Part shown: piece after piece, positions 33,635-42,216 of the stretch | Layout: every line of letters starts with the position of its first letter | Numbering within the stretch: the first letter of the stretch is position 1 | Assembly (NCBI RefSeq): GCF_021729135.1 | Contig: NZ_JAJTWW010000004.1 | Location: 124,001-188,000 of the forward strand | Direction of reading: 5' to 3' | Source of the DNA: Brevibacterium daeguense | Lineage (GTDB): Bacteria > Actinomycetota > Actinomycetes > Actinomycetales > Brevibacteriaceae | DNA: 64,000 bases | Program-made: the position numbers and the translations under genes | Notes under the pieces: model-generated | The model's database searches: none | What the model was told of the DNA's origin: nothing | What the model saw: the letters and a program-made list of their open reading frames with translations, nothing else

Positions 33635-35212
33635 TCACTTCGCCTCGCCCACCTGCTCGGGCTCCTTGCCGTACTCCGCGCGCAGCTTGTGCTTGAGCAG
33701 CTTGCCCGAGGCGTTGCGCGGCAGCTCGTCGACGATCTCCAGCCGGGTCGGCTTCTTGAACGACGCGAGCTTGTTGCTGAGGAAGTCGTGCAGCTCCTCG
33801 AGGGTCGGCGGGTCCTGCGGGTCGGCGGGCACCACGATCGCCACCGGGGTCTCCACCCACTTCTCGTCGGGCACGCCCACGACCGAGGCGTCGGCCACCT
33901 TGGGATGGCCCGCCACGGCATGCTCGACCTCGATCGAGGAGATGTTCTCACCGCCGGAGATGATGAGGTCCTTGGCGCGGTCGACGACGTACATGAAGCC
34001 CTCCTCGTCACGCCTGACGAGGTCGCCGGAGTGGAACCAGCCGTCGTGGGTCGCCGCCTCGGTGGCCTCCGGACTGTTCCAGTAGCCGGCCATGAACCCG
34101 GGCCCGCGGTAGACGACCTCGCCCATCTCCCCGTCGGACACCTCGTTGCCGTCCGCATCGACGACCCGCACCGCGACCGGGCCGATCGCCTTGCCGATCG
34201 AGCCCATCTTCCGGACGGAGTCCGGGCCCTGCAGCTGCGCTGTCACCGGGGACATCTCCGTCTGCCCGAATGCGGCGGAGATCGCAGCGTTCGGGAAGGT
34301 CTCCGCCATCAGCTCCAGCGTCTGCCGGGAAGCCGGCGAGGCGCCCCACGAGATCGACCGCAGCGGCAGATCGCGCTCCTTGATCCCGGGCAGCGAGCAC
34401 AGCGCCTGCCAGATCGTGGGGACCAGGAACATCGAGGTGACCCGCTCCTTCTCGATCATGTCCGCCAGCGCCGGGATGTTCGTGAGCACCTGCGGCGGGG
34501 CGATGACCAGCCGGGTGCCGGCGAAGAACGCCGGCGTCAGGAAGCCGACGCCGGCGATGTGGAACAGCGGGACGACCACGAGGTTGACGTCCGGGAGATC
34601 GCCGGGCGCGGGTGCGGAGCGGAAGATCGGGATGGTCTGGCTGAGCAGGTTGAGATAGCTGAGCATCACACCCTTGGGCGCCGAGGTGGTGCCGGAGGTG
34701 TACATGATCATCGCGATCGAGTTCTCGTCGATGTCCAGGTGCTCGACCGCGCCGCCGGCCTCGATGACGCCCGGCAGATCCTCGTCGAAGGAGATCACTT
34801 CGAGGCCGTGCCGGCCCTCGGCCGCGGCCAGCGTCTTGGCGCCCATCGCGTCGACGTAGATCGCCTTCGCCCCGGAGTCGGTGATGAAGTAGTCGAGCTC
34901 GCGGGGCACCGAGCGGATATTGAGGGGCACGGTGATGGCGCCCAGGGTGTTGATGGCGAGCATCGCCGCGATGTAGTCGGCGCGGTTGAGCGACAGGATG
35001 AGCACGCGATCCCCGGCTTCGACCCCGCGGTGCTGGAGGTCGGCGGCCATCGCCTGCACTTCGCGCTGCAGCCGTCCCCACGAGATGCTGTCCGACTCGG
35101 TGGTGATGATGATGTCGTCGGGCCGGTCGGTCGCATGGAGGTCGAGCATGTTCATCCAGTGCATCCGCCGGGAGAGGAAGGGCTGCCGATTGGGAAGAGC
35201 GGGAATTGTCAC
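33635..35212 (-). CDS. Fatty acid-CoA ligase (AMP-binding)
   Basis: A 525-residue acyl-CoA synthetase with YTSGTTSAPKG, FGQTEMSPV, HSGDLVRRDEEG, DRAKDLIISGGENI and the C-terminal NASGKLLKHKL lysine. The start needs care: the frame is open to 35281 and has an ATG at 35251, but a clear promoter at 35281-35253 would start transcription near 35246. GTG at 35212 has GAAAGG seven bases upstream and gives VTIPALPNRQPF as the N-terminus. It lies downstream of the acyl-CoA dehydrogenase pair and crotonase on the same strand, and looks like a partner in the same catabolic route. Confidence 0.87.
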   Translation of the reverse strand: MTIPALPNRQPFLSRRMHWMNMLDLHATDRPDDIIITTESDSISWGRLQREVQAMAADLQHRGVEAGDRVLILSLNRADYIAAMLAINTLGAITVPLNIRSVPRELDYFITDSGAKAIYVDAMGAKTLAAAEGRHGLEVISFDEDLPGVIEAGGAVEHLDIDENSIAMIMYTSGTTSAPKGVMLSYLNLLSQTIPIFRSAPAPGDLPDVNLVVVPLFHIAGVGFLTPAFFAGTRLVIAPPQVLTNIPALADMIEKERVTSMFLVPTIWQALCSLPGIKERDLPLRSISWGASPASRQTLELMAETFPNAAISAAFGQTEMSPVTAQLQGPDSVRKMGSIGKAIGPVAVRVVDADGNEVSDGEMGEVVYRGPGFMAGYWNSPEATEAATHDGWFHSGDLVRRDEEGFMYVVDRAKDLIISGGENISSIEVEHAVAGHPKVADASVVGVPDEKWVETPVAIVVPADPQDPPTLEELHDFLSNKLASFKKPTRLEIVDELPRNASGKLLKHKLRAEYGKEPEQVGEAK

Positions 35213-35252
35213 GTCACGGCCTTTCTGCACGTCGCTGTGCTGGTAGGGCATC

Positions 35253-35281
35253 AGTGTATTGGCCTTGAAGTTACCGAACAA
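35253..35281 (-). promoter_or_regulatory. Promoter of the acyl-CoA ligase gene
   Basis: On the minus strand TTGTTC (35281-35276), 17 bases, TACACT (35258-35253). It begins just after the stop of the dehydrogenase at 35288 and fixes the ligase start at the downstream GTG. Confidence 0.6.
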
Positions 35282-35287
35282 GAGCTT

Positions 35288-36499
35288 TCATCGCTTCAAT
35301 ACCGGCTCCTGCGCTCGGGGGCCGGACTCGCCCTCCGTGCGGCTGCGGGCCGGATCCTCCGCCCGGCCGCCGGACAGGTCTTCCACCCAAGTGCCGGCAA
35401 AGTCGTCCACCCGGGTGGGAGCGCCGAGCATGCGGAGGTGGAACTCCGCAGGACCGAGGAGTGCGTCGATGGTGAGGATCCGCTTGTGCAGGTGTCCCAC
35501 CGGCAGCTCATCGGTCATGCCGACGCCGCCGTGGAGCTGGATCGCGGACTCGCCCACCTGCCGGCCGAGCCTGCCGACCTGGGCCTTGAGAACCGCGACA
35601 TCGCGCTCGGTCAGCCGGGCGGCTTCGGCCAGTGCCGTGGTGTACAGGAGGGTGGCCCGGGCCTTCGCATGTGCGATCCTCATGTCGGCCAGCCGGTGGC
35701 CCAGGGCCTGGAACGTGCCGATCGGGACGCCGAACTGCTCGCGGGTGAACGCGTACTCGGAGGTGCGGCGCAGCAGCTCGCCCATGGCGCCGACCGCCTC
35801 CGCGGCGAGGACGACGACTGCCCTGTCGAGCGCCTCACGGACCAGCGGCTCGGCTTCGGCAGCGAGGAGCACGGCGGGTGCGCCGGCGAATCGCAGGTGG
35901 GCTGCGGGACGGCCGTCGATGGTGGTGAACGCAGTGGCACTCGCCTCGGCGGGTTCGACGAGGAACAGCGCGAGCCGGTCGTCGAGCCGGGCGGTGACGA
36001 CGAGGACGTCGGCTGCGGCGCCGTGGAGGACCATCCGCTTGTCACCGGTGAGGGCATGACCGCTGCCGGTGCGCTCGGCCCTCGTGGAGATCAGCGTCGG
36101 GTCGGGCGTGCCGCGGCCCTCCTCATGAGCCAGCGCCCCGATCGCCTCCCCGGAGGCGATCCGCTCCAGCCGGGAGCGCGCCTCGCGGCTGTCGGGCACG
36201 GCGGCGAGCATGCCCCCGGCCAGGACGACCGAGGCGGTCCAGGGCTCCGTGAGCAGGTGGGCGCCGAACACCTCGGCCACGGCGACGAGGTCGACGATGG
36301 ACCCGCCGAGCCCGCCGATGTCCTCGGGGAAGGGGATTGCGGTGAGCCCCAGCTCGACGATCCGTCCCCACACCTCGGGCGACCAGCCGGTCTCCGAGGC
36401 GACGACGGCCTGGCGCTTCTCGAAGGGGCAGTCGCGCTGCAGAGCGCGGTCGACGGTGCTGCGGAGCTGGTCCTGCTCGTCGGTGAAGGTGAAGTCCAT
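35288..36499 (-). CDS. Acyl-CoA dehydrogenase-like protein (partner subunit)
   Basis: A 403-residue acyl-CoA dehydrogenase-fold protein: FTFTDEQDQLRSTVDRAL at the start, EDIGGLGG, a middle domain with ALTGDKRMVLHGAAAD, and FTREQFGVPIGTFQALGHRL and QLHGGVGMTDE in the C-terminal helices. The C-terminal EGT/AGT loop with a catalytic acid is absent, and a charged disordered tail follows. It is probably the non-catalytic or half-site partner of the dehydrogenase encoded just upstream (12 bases). ATG at 36499 has CGGAGG. Confidence 0.86.
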   Translation of the reverse strand: MDFTFTDEQDQLRSTVDRALQRDCPFEKRQAVVASETGWSPEVWGRIVELGLTAIPFPEDIGGLGGSIVDLVAVAEVFGAHLLTEPWTASVVLAGGMLAAVPDSREARSRLERIASGEAIGALAHEEGRGTPDPTLISTRAERTGSGHALTGDKRMVLHGAAADVLVVTARLDDRLALFLVEPAEASATAFTTIDGRPAAHLRFAGAPAVLLAAEAEPLVREALDRAVVVLAAEAVGAMGELLRRTSEYAFTREQFGVPIGTFQALGHRLADMRIAHAKARATLLYTTALAEAARLTERDVAVLKAQVGRLGRQVGESAIQLHGGVGMTDELPVGHLHKRILTIDALLGPAEFHLRMLGAPTRVDDFAGTWVEDLSGGRAEDPARSRTEGESGPRAQEPVLKR

Positions 36500-36511
36500 G
36501 GTGGCCTCCGG

Positions 36512-37714
36512 TCAGGCTCTCAGGGAGCGGGCGATCAGATCGCGCTGCACCTCGTTGGTGCCCGCGTAGATGGTGGTGGCACGGCTGTTGAGGTAGAACG
36601 GCATCGCGATCAGCGCGAGATCGTCGCCGAGCGCCTCGGTGTCGGAGCCGACGAGCAGTGCCGCGCGCTGATCCGGCAGCGCGTCGAGTCCGACGACGCG
36701 GGTCATCAGGACCGAGATGCGCTGGGTGAGCTCGGAGCTCATGACCTTGTTGAGCGAGGGATAGGCGGGGTCATCGACGATCGGGTGCCCGCTGATCGCA
36801 AGCTTCTCGAAGTGCTCGTGGGAGGCGACGTCGGCCTCGAGCTCGCCGAGATCGCGCTGGAAGACCGCGTCCTCGGCGAGGGTGCCGCCGAAGGGGGACG
36901 GCGTCGCGGCTGCCGCTGCCCGCAGGACGTCCAGCCGGTGGCGCATCGCGGGGCTCTGCGCGCCCCCGCCGCGCTCGTGCTTCAGCAGCTGCTTGGCCAC
37001 CGACCAGCCGTCGTTCTCCGCGCCCACGCGCCCGGACTGGGGAACGCGGACATCGGTGAAGAACACCTCGCACTGCTCCGGTGCCCCGTCGATCCCGATG
37101 ATCGGACGCACTTCCATGCCGGGATAGTCCATCCGGTCGAGCAGCAGGAAGGTGATGCCGGCCTGCTTGCGCCCCTCACGGCTGGTCCGGACCAGCATGA
37201 ACATCCGGTTGGCATGATGGGCCAGCGTCGTCCAGATCTTGCTCCCGTTGAGGATGTAGTCGTCCCCGTCCGCGACGGCCGAGCAGCTCAGTGCGGCCAG
37301 GTCGGAGCCGGCTCCGGGTTCGGAGTAGCCCTGGGTCCAGTAGTCCTCGCCCGACAAGATCCCCGGCAGGTAGCGCTCCTGCTGCTCAGGCGTACCGAGC
37401 TCCATGAGGAGCGGGCCCACCATCTTCAGGCCGTTGGGCAGCAGCGGCGGCAGACCCCGCTTCTGGTGCTCGTCGGCGAAGACGTAGCGCTGCTCGACGG
37501 TCCAGCCGGGACCACCGTGCTCCACGGGCCAGTCGGGGGCGGACCAGCCCCGCGCATGCAGGATGCGGTGCCAGGCCATGACCTGTTCGTAGGGGGCGAA
37601 GGCGCTGGTGGTCTTCCGCCCGGCCTCAAGGATCTCCGGGGTGGGCGCCGTGTCCAGGAATTCGGCGACCTCGGCTCGGAACTGCGTGAGGTCGACGTTC
37701 GGTTCGATGTCCAT
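36512..37714 (-). CDS. Acyl-CoA dehydrogenase
   Basis: A 400-residue dehydrogenase with WPVEHGGPGW, GYSEPGAGSDLAAL, KIWTTLAHHANRMFMLVRT and the C-terminal TTIYAGTNEVQRDLIA. The usual IYEGT catalytic Glu is Ala here. This IYAGTNEVQR form is common among actinobacterial FadE enzymes in mixed tetramers, where the base lies elsewhere. It starts three bases after the crotonase stop and precedes its partner gene, so all three form one operon for a CoA-ester degradation step. Confidence 0.88.
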   Translation of the reverse strand: MDIEPNVDLTQFRAEVAEFLDTAPTPEILEAGRKTTSAFAPYEQVMAWHRILHARGWSAPDWPVEHGGPGWTVEQRYVFADEHQKRGLPPLLPNGLKMVGPLLMELGTPEQQERYLPGILSGEDYWTQGYSEPGAGSDLAALSCSAVADGDDYILNGSKIWTTLAHHANRMFMLVRTSREGRKQAGITFLLLDRMDYPGMEVRPIIGIDGAPEQCEVFFTDVRVPQSGRVGAENDGWSVAKQLLKHERGGGAQSPAMRHRLDVLRAAAAATPSPFGGTLAEDAVFQRDLGELEADVASHEHFEKLAISGHPIVDDPAYPSLNKVMSSELTQRISVLMTRVVGLDALPDQRAALLVGSDTEALGDDLALIAMPFYLNSRATTIYAGTNEVQRDLIARSLRA

Positions 37715-37717
37715 CGT

Positions 37718-38461
37718 TCAGCCCTTCTTTCCCGTGAAGACGGCGATCCGGTCCTGCGCGTCCGGTCCGACCCCGGCGCTCTTCCAGACTTCGCGCTGCA
37801 GCCCGGCGTCCAGGGGCTGGCCGTCGGTGGCGTCGAGGAGCTCCTTGTTCGCTGCGTGGCTGAACGGCGACTGGTCGGCGATCCGGGTCGCCAATGACTC
37901 GATCTCGGCGTCGAAGTCGGCTGCCGGCACGGCGTACTCGGCCAGTCCGATCCGGACCGCCTCGGCGGCGTCGATCATGTCCGCGGTGAACATCAGCCGC
38001 TTGGCGGTTGCGGCGCCGACGCGCCGCGGGAGGCGCTGCGACATGCCCCAGACCGGAGTCAGCGCCCACTTCGCGTGGGTGTCACCGAAGCGAGCGTCGT
38101 CGGCGGCGACGATGAAGTCCGCGGCCAGCGCGACCTCGAGGGCCCCGGTGTAGCAGTGGCCGTGGACCGCGGCGACGACCGGCTTGGGCAGACTCTCGAG
38201 CATGCGCAGCGTTTCGCTGTGCCATCCGCGCGAGGGGACCGTCTCCCCGGCCCCGATGTCGGCCAGGTCGTGGCCTGCGGAGAAGCAGCGGCCCGCGCCG
38301 CGGATGACGACGCAGCGGATCGCCCCGTCCTCCCGCAGGGCTTCGATATGCTCCCGGAGCTGCGCGAACAGCGCCACGGTCAGCGCGTTGAGCTTCTCGG
38401 GACGGTTGAGAGTCAGCATCGCCCAGCCGTCGTGGTCGGAGCGGATCACCAGATCGCCCAA
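37718..38461 (-). CDS. Enoyl-CoA hydratase/isomerase family protein
   Basis: A 247-residue crotonase. Oxyanion-hole segments are CFSAGHDLADI and VHGHCYTGALEVALAAD, which keep the first catalytic Glu. The second Glu position reads FGDTHAKWAL, without a Glu. Hydratase or isomerase activity is likely, but the exact reaction is open. It starts with TTG at 38461; AGGAGG six bases upstream makes this convincing. As first gene of the dehydrogenase operon it lies about 75 bases downstream of an AACGATCGAT operator candidate. Confidence 0.85.
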   Translation of the reverse strand: MGDLVIRSDHDGWAMLTLNRPEKLNALTVALFAQLREHIEALREDGAIRCVVIRGAGRCFSAGHDLADIGAGETVPSRGWHSETLRMLESLPKPVVAAVHGHCYTGALEVALAADFIVAADDARFGDTHAKWALTPVWGMSQRLPRRVGAATAKRLMFTADMIDAAEAVRIGLAEYAVPAADFDAEIESLATRIADQSPFSHAANKELLDATDGQPLDAGLQREVWKSAGVGPDAQDRIAVFTGKKG

Positions 38462-38534
38462 GGGCGCCTCCTAGGGAACAAGCGCGAACGCAGGAGCCGG
38501 CGGCTCTGCCAGCATCGTGAACGCCAGCTTACCA

Positions 38535-38544
38535 AACGATCGAT
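38535..38544. promoter_or_regulatory. Candidate acyl-CoA regulon operator (AACGATCGAT)
   Basis: It differs at one base from the palindrome AACGATCGTT and lies upstream of the crotonase-dehydrogenase operon. On the minus strand a TAAGCT that could be a -10 follows directly. Confidence 0.45.
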
Positions 38545-38554
38545 CGCCTGGAAT

Positions 38555-38908
38555 TCAAGTCCGGTCGGAACCGTTCTCCTCGTCCTCGGTGACGGATCCC
38601 GGCCCCTCGGCCCCCGCGTCGGGGCGGTCGATGGGCCGGTTCCAGGAGCCGTCGCGCTTCTGCGCTCGGCGGAGCTCGCGCGCCTCGGCCTTGGCCGCCT
38701 CCTCGATCCGGAGGCGCCTGTCGCGCTCCTCGGGATCCTCGCTGGGCTTCCTGACCTCCCAGATGTAGAGGATGGCCACCATGGTGATCCCGGCGATGGT
38801 GCCCAGCACCAGGCTTCCCCAGGGGCGCGGCAGACTGCCGAACCCGAACATCAGGTGGAACAGGAGCACCACGATCCCGGCGGTGCCGATGGCGACGATA
38901 TAGCGCAT
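38555..38908 (-). CDS. Small membrane protein, two predicted helices
   Basis: A 117-residue protein not assigned to a family. Helix one is IVAIGTAGIVVLLFHLMFGF and helix two is GSLVLGTIAGITMVAILYIW, followed by a highly charged cytoplasmic tail (PEERDRRLRIEEAAKAEARE) ending in acidic residues. ATG at 38908 begins right before the first helix, but its ribosome site is weak. It is divergent from the propionyl-CoA synthetase gene. No function can be suggested beyond a membrane location. Confidence 0.7.
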   Translation of the reverse strand: MRYIVAIGTAGIVVLLFHLMFGFGSLPRPWGSLVLGTIAGITMVAILYIWEVRKPSEDPEERDRRLRIEEAAKAEARELRRAQKRDGSWNRPIDRPDAGAEGPGSVTEDEENGSDRT

Positions 38909-39088
38909 GGACACATGCTTGCAGTGCGGGGGGCTTGCGGCAACACGATGCGGAGCGGCGATCGAGGAGAGCGGCACGAAGCGAAAGGCGTCCCACCGCG
39001 GCGGCCGTGACCGAGCGGAGCGGCGACCCGTGCGGGAGGGCGACCGGTCGTGGTTCCGCTCGGCCGATGCAGACGCAACAATAGGAGC

Positions 39089-41020
39089 ATGACTGACTCA
39101 TCGGTGATGCCCGAGGCCCCCAATCCCTACACGGCGGCGGCGGATCGTGCGGCCGCGGATCCGGAGCGGTTCTGGCTTCAGGCCGCCGAGCTCATCGAGT
39201 GGACGACCCCGCCGACGCGGGCACTCGACGACTCCCGCGCCCCGATCTACCGCTGGTTCCCGGACGGGGAGCTCAATGTCTGCCACAACGCGCTCGACCG
39301 GCATGTGGCCGCCGGCCGCGGTGATGACACCGCACTGGTCTACGACTCCCCCGTCACCGACACGGTCCGCCGCTTCACCTTCGCCGAACTGCTCGACGAG
39401 GTGTCCCGCTTCGCCCAGGCCCTGGCCGACCAGGGGGTGGGCAAGGGCGACCGGGTGGTCATCTACCTGCCGATGATTCCGCAGGCCGTCGTCGCGATGC
39501 TCGCCTGCGCCCGCCTCGGCGCCATCCACTCCGTGGTGTTCGGCGGCTTCTCCGCCCACGAGCTGGCCGTCAGGATCGACGACACGGCCCCGAAGGCCGT
39601 CATCTCGACCTCGTGCGGCATCGAGCGCTCGCGCGTGATCGAGTACAAGCCGCTGCTCGACTCCGCCCTCGACCTCGCCCGCGAACAGCCGGACTTCACC
39701 GTCATCGTCCAGCGCGAGCAGCACCGCTGCGAGCTCATCGCCGGCCGCGACTTCGACTACGAGGAGCTGCTCGCCGCCACCCCGGACGGCGCGCCCTGCA
39801 CCCCGGTGGCCGCCACCGACGAGCTCTACGTCCTCTACACCTCCGGCACCACCGGCAGACCCAAGGGAATCGTGCGCGACGCCGGCGGCTGCGCGGTGGC
39901 TCTCGCCTGGTCGATGCCGAACCTCTTCGACCTGCGTCCCGGCGACACGATGTTCACCGCCTCCGACGTCGGCTGGGTGGTCGGCCACTCCTACATCGTC
40001 TACGGCCCGCTGCTGGCCGGCGTGACCACAGTGCTCTACGAGGGCAAGCCGATCGGCACCCCGGACGCCTCGGCCTTCTTCAGGGTCGTGGAGGACCACC
40101 AGGTCAACGTGTTCTTCGGCGCCCCCACAGCGATGCGGGTCATCCGCAAGGAGGACCCGGAGGGCCGGCTGATCGGCAAGCACGACCTGTCCTCGCTGCG
40201 CGCATGGTTCCAGGCCGGTGAGCGCCTCGACCCCGACACCTACGAGTGGACGACCCGAGTGCTCAGGCAGGCCACCGGGGACGACATCCCGGTCATCGAC
40301 AACTGGTGGCAGACCGAGACCGGCTGGCCGATCGCATCCAACCCGATCGGCCTCCAGCGGTACCCGCTCAAGCCCGGGTCGCCGACCCTGCCCGTGCCCG
40401 GCTACCAGGTCGACGTGGTCGACGCGGCCGGCCGCGCCGTGCCGCCGAACGAGGACGGGCTGATCGTCATCCGGCTGCCGCTGCCGCCGGGCACGATGTC
40501 GACCATCTGGGGCGATGACGACCGGTTCGTCTCCTCCTACCTCAGCGCCTACGAGGGCTGCTACCTCACCGGCGACAGCGGACACCTCGACGAGGACGGC
40601 TACGTCTACGTGATGGGCCGCACCGACGATGTCATCAACGTCGCCGGCCACCGGCTGAGCACCGGGGTGATGGAAGCCGCGATCGCCTCGCACCCGGCCG
40701 TCGCCGAGTCCGCGGTGATCGGCGTCCACGACGAGACCAAGGGCCAGATGCCGCGCGCGTTCGCAGTCCTCAAGGACATCCCGGACCTCGACGTCGAGCA
40801 GGTCAAGTCCGAGCTCGTCGCCAAGGTCCGCTCCGAGATCGGCCCGGTGGCCGCGCTGCGCCGGGTCGACATCGTCGACGCGCTGCCCAAGACCCGCTCC
40901 GGCAAGATCCTGCGCAAGACCATGCGCGAGATCGCCGACGGGCAGACCGACGTCGTCGTCCCCTCGACGATCGAGGACCCCGAGGTGCTCGAACGCCTCC
41001 GTCCCGCGCTGGAGGGATGA
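39089..41020 (+). CDS. prpE: Propionyl-CoA (acetyl-CoA-like) synthetase
   Basis: A 643-residue acyl-CoA synthetase of the Acs/PrpE family. It has the N-terminal ACAS segment (NVCHNALDRHV), VFGGFSAHELAVRIDD, YTSGTTGRPKGIVRD, DVGWVVGHSYIVYGPL, WWQTETGWPI and the C-terminal TRSGKILRKTMR with the catalytic lysine. The GIVRDAGGCAVAL and NWWQTETG patterns favour PrpE over acetate-specific Acs. It makes propionyl-CoA from propionate with ATP, a step fitting odd or branched chain catabolism. ATG at 39089 is only one base from GGAG, so the exact start is a little uncertain. Confidence 0.87.
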   Translation: MTDSSVMPEAPNPYTAAADRAAADPERFWLQAAELIEWTTPPTRALDDSRAPIYRWFPDGELNVCHNALDRHVAAGRGDDTALVYDSPVTDTVRRFTFAELLDEVSRFAQALADQGVGKGDRVVIYLPMIPQAVVAMLACARLGAIHSVVFGGFSAHELAVRIDDTAPKAVISTSCGIERSRVIEYKPLLDSALDLAREQPDFTVIVQREQHRCELIAGRDFDYEELLAATPDGAPCTPVAATDELYVLYTSGTTGRPKGIVRDAGGCAVALAWSMPNLFDLRPGDTMFTASDVGWVVGHSYIVYGPLLAGVTTVLYEGKPIGTPDASAFFRVVEDHQVNVFFGAPTAMRVIRKEDPEGRLIGKHDLSSLRAWFQAGERLDPDTYEWTTRVLRQATGDDIPVIDNWWQTETGWPIASNPIGLQRYPLKPGSPTLPVPGYQVDVVDAAGRAVPPNEDGLIVIRLPLPPGTMSTIWGDDDRFVSSYLSAYEGCYLTGDSGHLDEDGYVYVMGRTDDVINVAGHRLSTGVMEAAIASHPAVAESAVIGVHDETKGQMPRAFAVLKDIPDLDVEQVKSELVAKVRSEIGPVAALRRVDIVDALPKTRSGKILRKTMREIADGQTDVVVPSTIEDPEVLERLRPALEG

Positions 41021-41038
41021 CGCCGATATCATGAGGAC

Positions 41039-41623
41039 ATGCCCCGCAGATCTGCCAAGCGCTCCGGACCCGTCGCGGGATCCGTCCTCGGCCTGGCCCT
41101 CACCGCCGGTCTGCTCGGGGTCGTCCTGGTGGTCGTCTGGGCGGCGAACGCCCTCAGCGGGATCGCACCGGCCTCGATCCGGCAGCTGGAGCTGAGTGGC
41201 GTGGACCGGCTCGACGATGCCCAGCTGCACAACGCGCGCACGATCATCGCGATCGGCCGCGGCGCCGACATGCCCGACAGCGCAGTCGTCATCGCGCTGA
41301 TGACCGCGCTGCAGGAGAGCTCGCTGCGCAATCTCGACTACGGCGACCGGGACTCCCTGGGGCTGTTCCAGCAGCGGCCCTCGCAGGGCTGGGGCTCGCC
41401 GGAGCAGGTGACGGACCCGATCTGGGCAGCGAAGTCGTTCTACGGCGTCAACCCGGACGGCGTGAACCCGGGCCTCCGCCAGATCTCCGGCTGGCAGCGG
41501 ATGACTCCGACCGAGGCGGCCCAGGCCGTGCAGCGCTCCGCCTATCCGAACGCCTACGCCAAGTGGCAGGACCTGGCCGAGGAGCTCATCCGGACGCAGA
41601 CCGCGATCACCCCGATCAGCTGA
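41039..41623 (+). CDS. Membrane-anchored lysozyme-like protein
   Basis: A 194-residue protein with a basic N-terminus, one hydrophobic signal-anchor (residues 12-37) and an extracytoplasmic domain containing NARTIIAIGRG, ALMTALQESSLRNLDYGDRD and SLGLFQQRPSQGWGS. This pattern is common in secreted actinobacterial proteins, often attached to cell-wall hydrolases; its Glu in ALQES resembles a transglycosylase acid. Activity is unproven. TATCAT at 41027-41032 lies six bases before the ATG, so it may have a leaderless transcript. Confidence 0.78.
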   Translation: MPRRSAKRSGPVAGSVLGLALTAGLLGVVLVVVWAANALSGIAPASIRQLELSGVDRLDDAQLHNARTIIAIGRGADMPDSAVVIALMTALQESSLRNLDYGDRDSLGLFQQRPSQGWGSPEQVTDPIWAAKSFYGVNPDGVNPGLRQISGWQRMTPTEAAQAVQRSAYPNAYAKWQDLAEELIRTQTAITPIS

Positions 41624-41678
41624 TCCGGACCTGGAGCGGTTCGGCGTCCCCGCCGCCGGCGGGTCGGGTCAGACGTGC

Positions 41679-41701
41679 TCGGCAGGTCCCCGACCTGCCG
41701 A
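41679..41701. terminator. Hairpin after the lysozyme-like gene
   Basis: TCGGCAGGT (41679-41687) and ACCTGCCGA (41693-41701) with a five-base loop. Confidence 0.6.
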
Positions 41702-41785
41702 ACACTGCGGTTTCCCGCACCGCTGCGGCTGATTTATGCGGTTTACCACGGCCTTCGAACCTCCTTTCGGCGCCACCCCCCGGGC

Positions 41786-41791
41786 TAGAAT
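41786..41791 (+). promoter_or_regulatory. -10 box of a leaderless arsR transcript
   Basis: TAGAAT is followed by seven bases and the ATG, so transcription should begin at the start codon. No Shine-Dalgarno is present, which agrees. Confidence 0.5.
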
Positions 41792-41798
41792 CTCGTGC

Positions 41799-42194
41799 AT
41801 GACGGACCAGCCCGACTCCCGCTTCCACAGCGATTCCCCGCCCGCTCAGACGGCCGGGGACGCCGGTGACGCGTACGACGGGCTCGATCATGTCAACGAC
41901 ACCGCTGCCATCGAACGCAGCGCCGAGCTCTTCAAGGCGCTGGCCACCCCCTCCCGCCTGCGCATCCTGCTGGTGCTCTCCCACGGGCCGTCGACGGTGA
42001 CGAACATCGTCGATCACACCGGCCTCTACCAGCCGCTGGTGTCCCAGCATCTCAAGCTGCTGCGCGGGCTCCACCTGGTCAGCGTCGAGCGCCGCGGCCG
42101 GGAGGCGATCTACTCCCTCAGCGACGACCACGTCGCGCACATCATCCTCGACGCCCTGGCCCATACCCAGGAGCCCAAGGCCCCCATCGACTAG
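41799..42194 (+). CDS. ArsR/SmtB-family metal-sensing repressor
   Basis: A 131-residue winged-helix repressor: LFKALATPSRLRILLVLSHG, then the recognition helix in LYQPLVSQHLKLLRGLHLV and the wing VERRGREAIYSL. The last helix reads DDHVAHIILDALAHTQE, which matches exactly the D-x-H-x10-H-x2-E zinc site of the SmtB/CzrA alpha-5 class. There is no alpha-3 cysteine pair (ELCVCDL) as in arsenic sensors. It should therefore sense zinc or a similar ion and repress an exporter. Two CDF exporters lie 8-10 kb away; none is adjacent. Confidence 0.87.
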   Translation: MTDQPDSRFHSDSPPAQTAGDAGDAYDGLDHVNDTAAIERSAELFKALATPSRLRILLVLSHGPSTVTNIVDHTGLYQPLVSQHLKLLRGLHLVSVERRGREAIYSLSDDHVAHIILDALAHTQEPKAPID

Positions 42195-42216
42195 GCCTGC
42201 CACCCGGCGCCGCCCG

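Noticed and set aside
33560..37897. A 1445-codon open frame on the + strand
   Set aside because: It is antisense to a ligase, two dehydrogenases and a crotonase with clear motifs; GC-rich codon bias leaves the opposite strand open. Its translation is low-complexity and matches no family.
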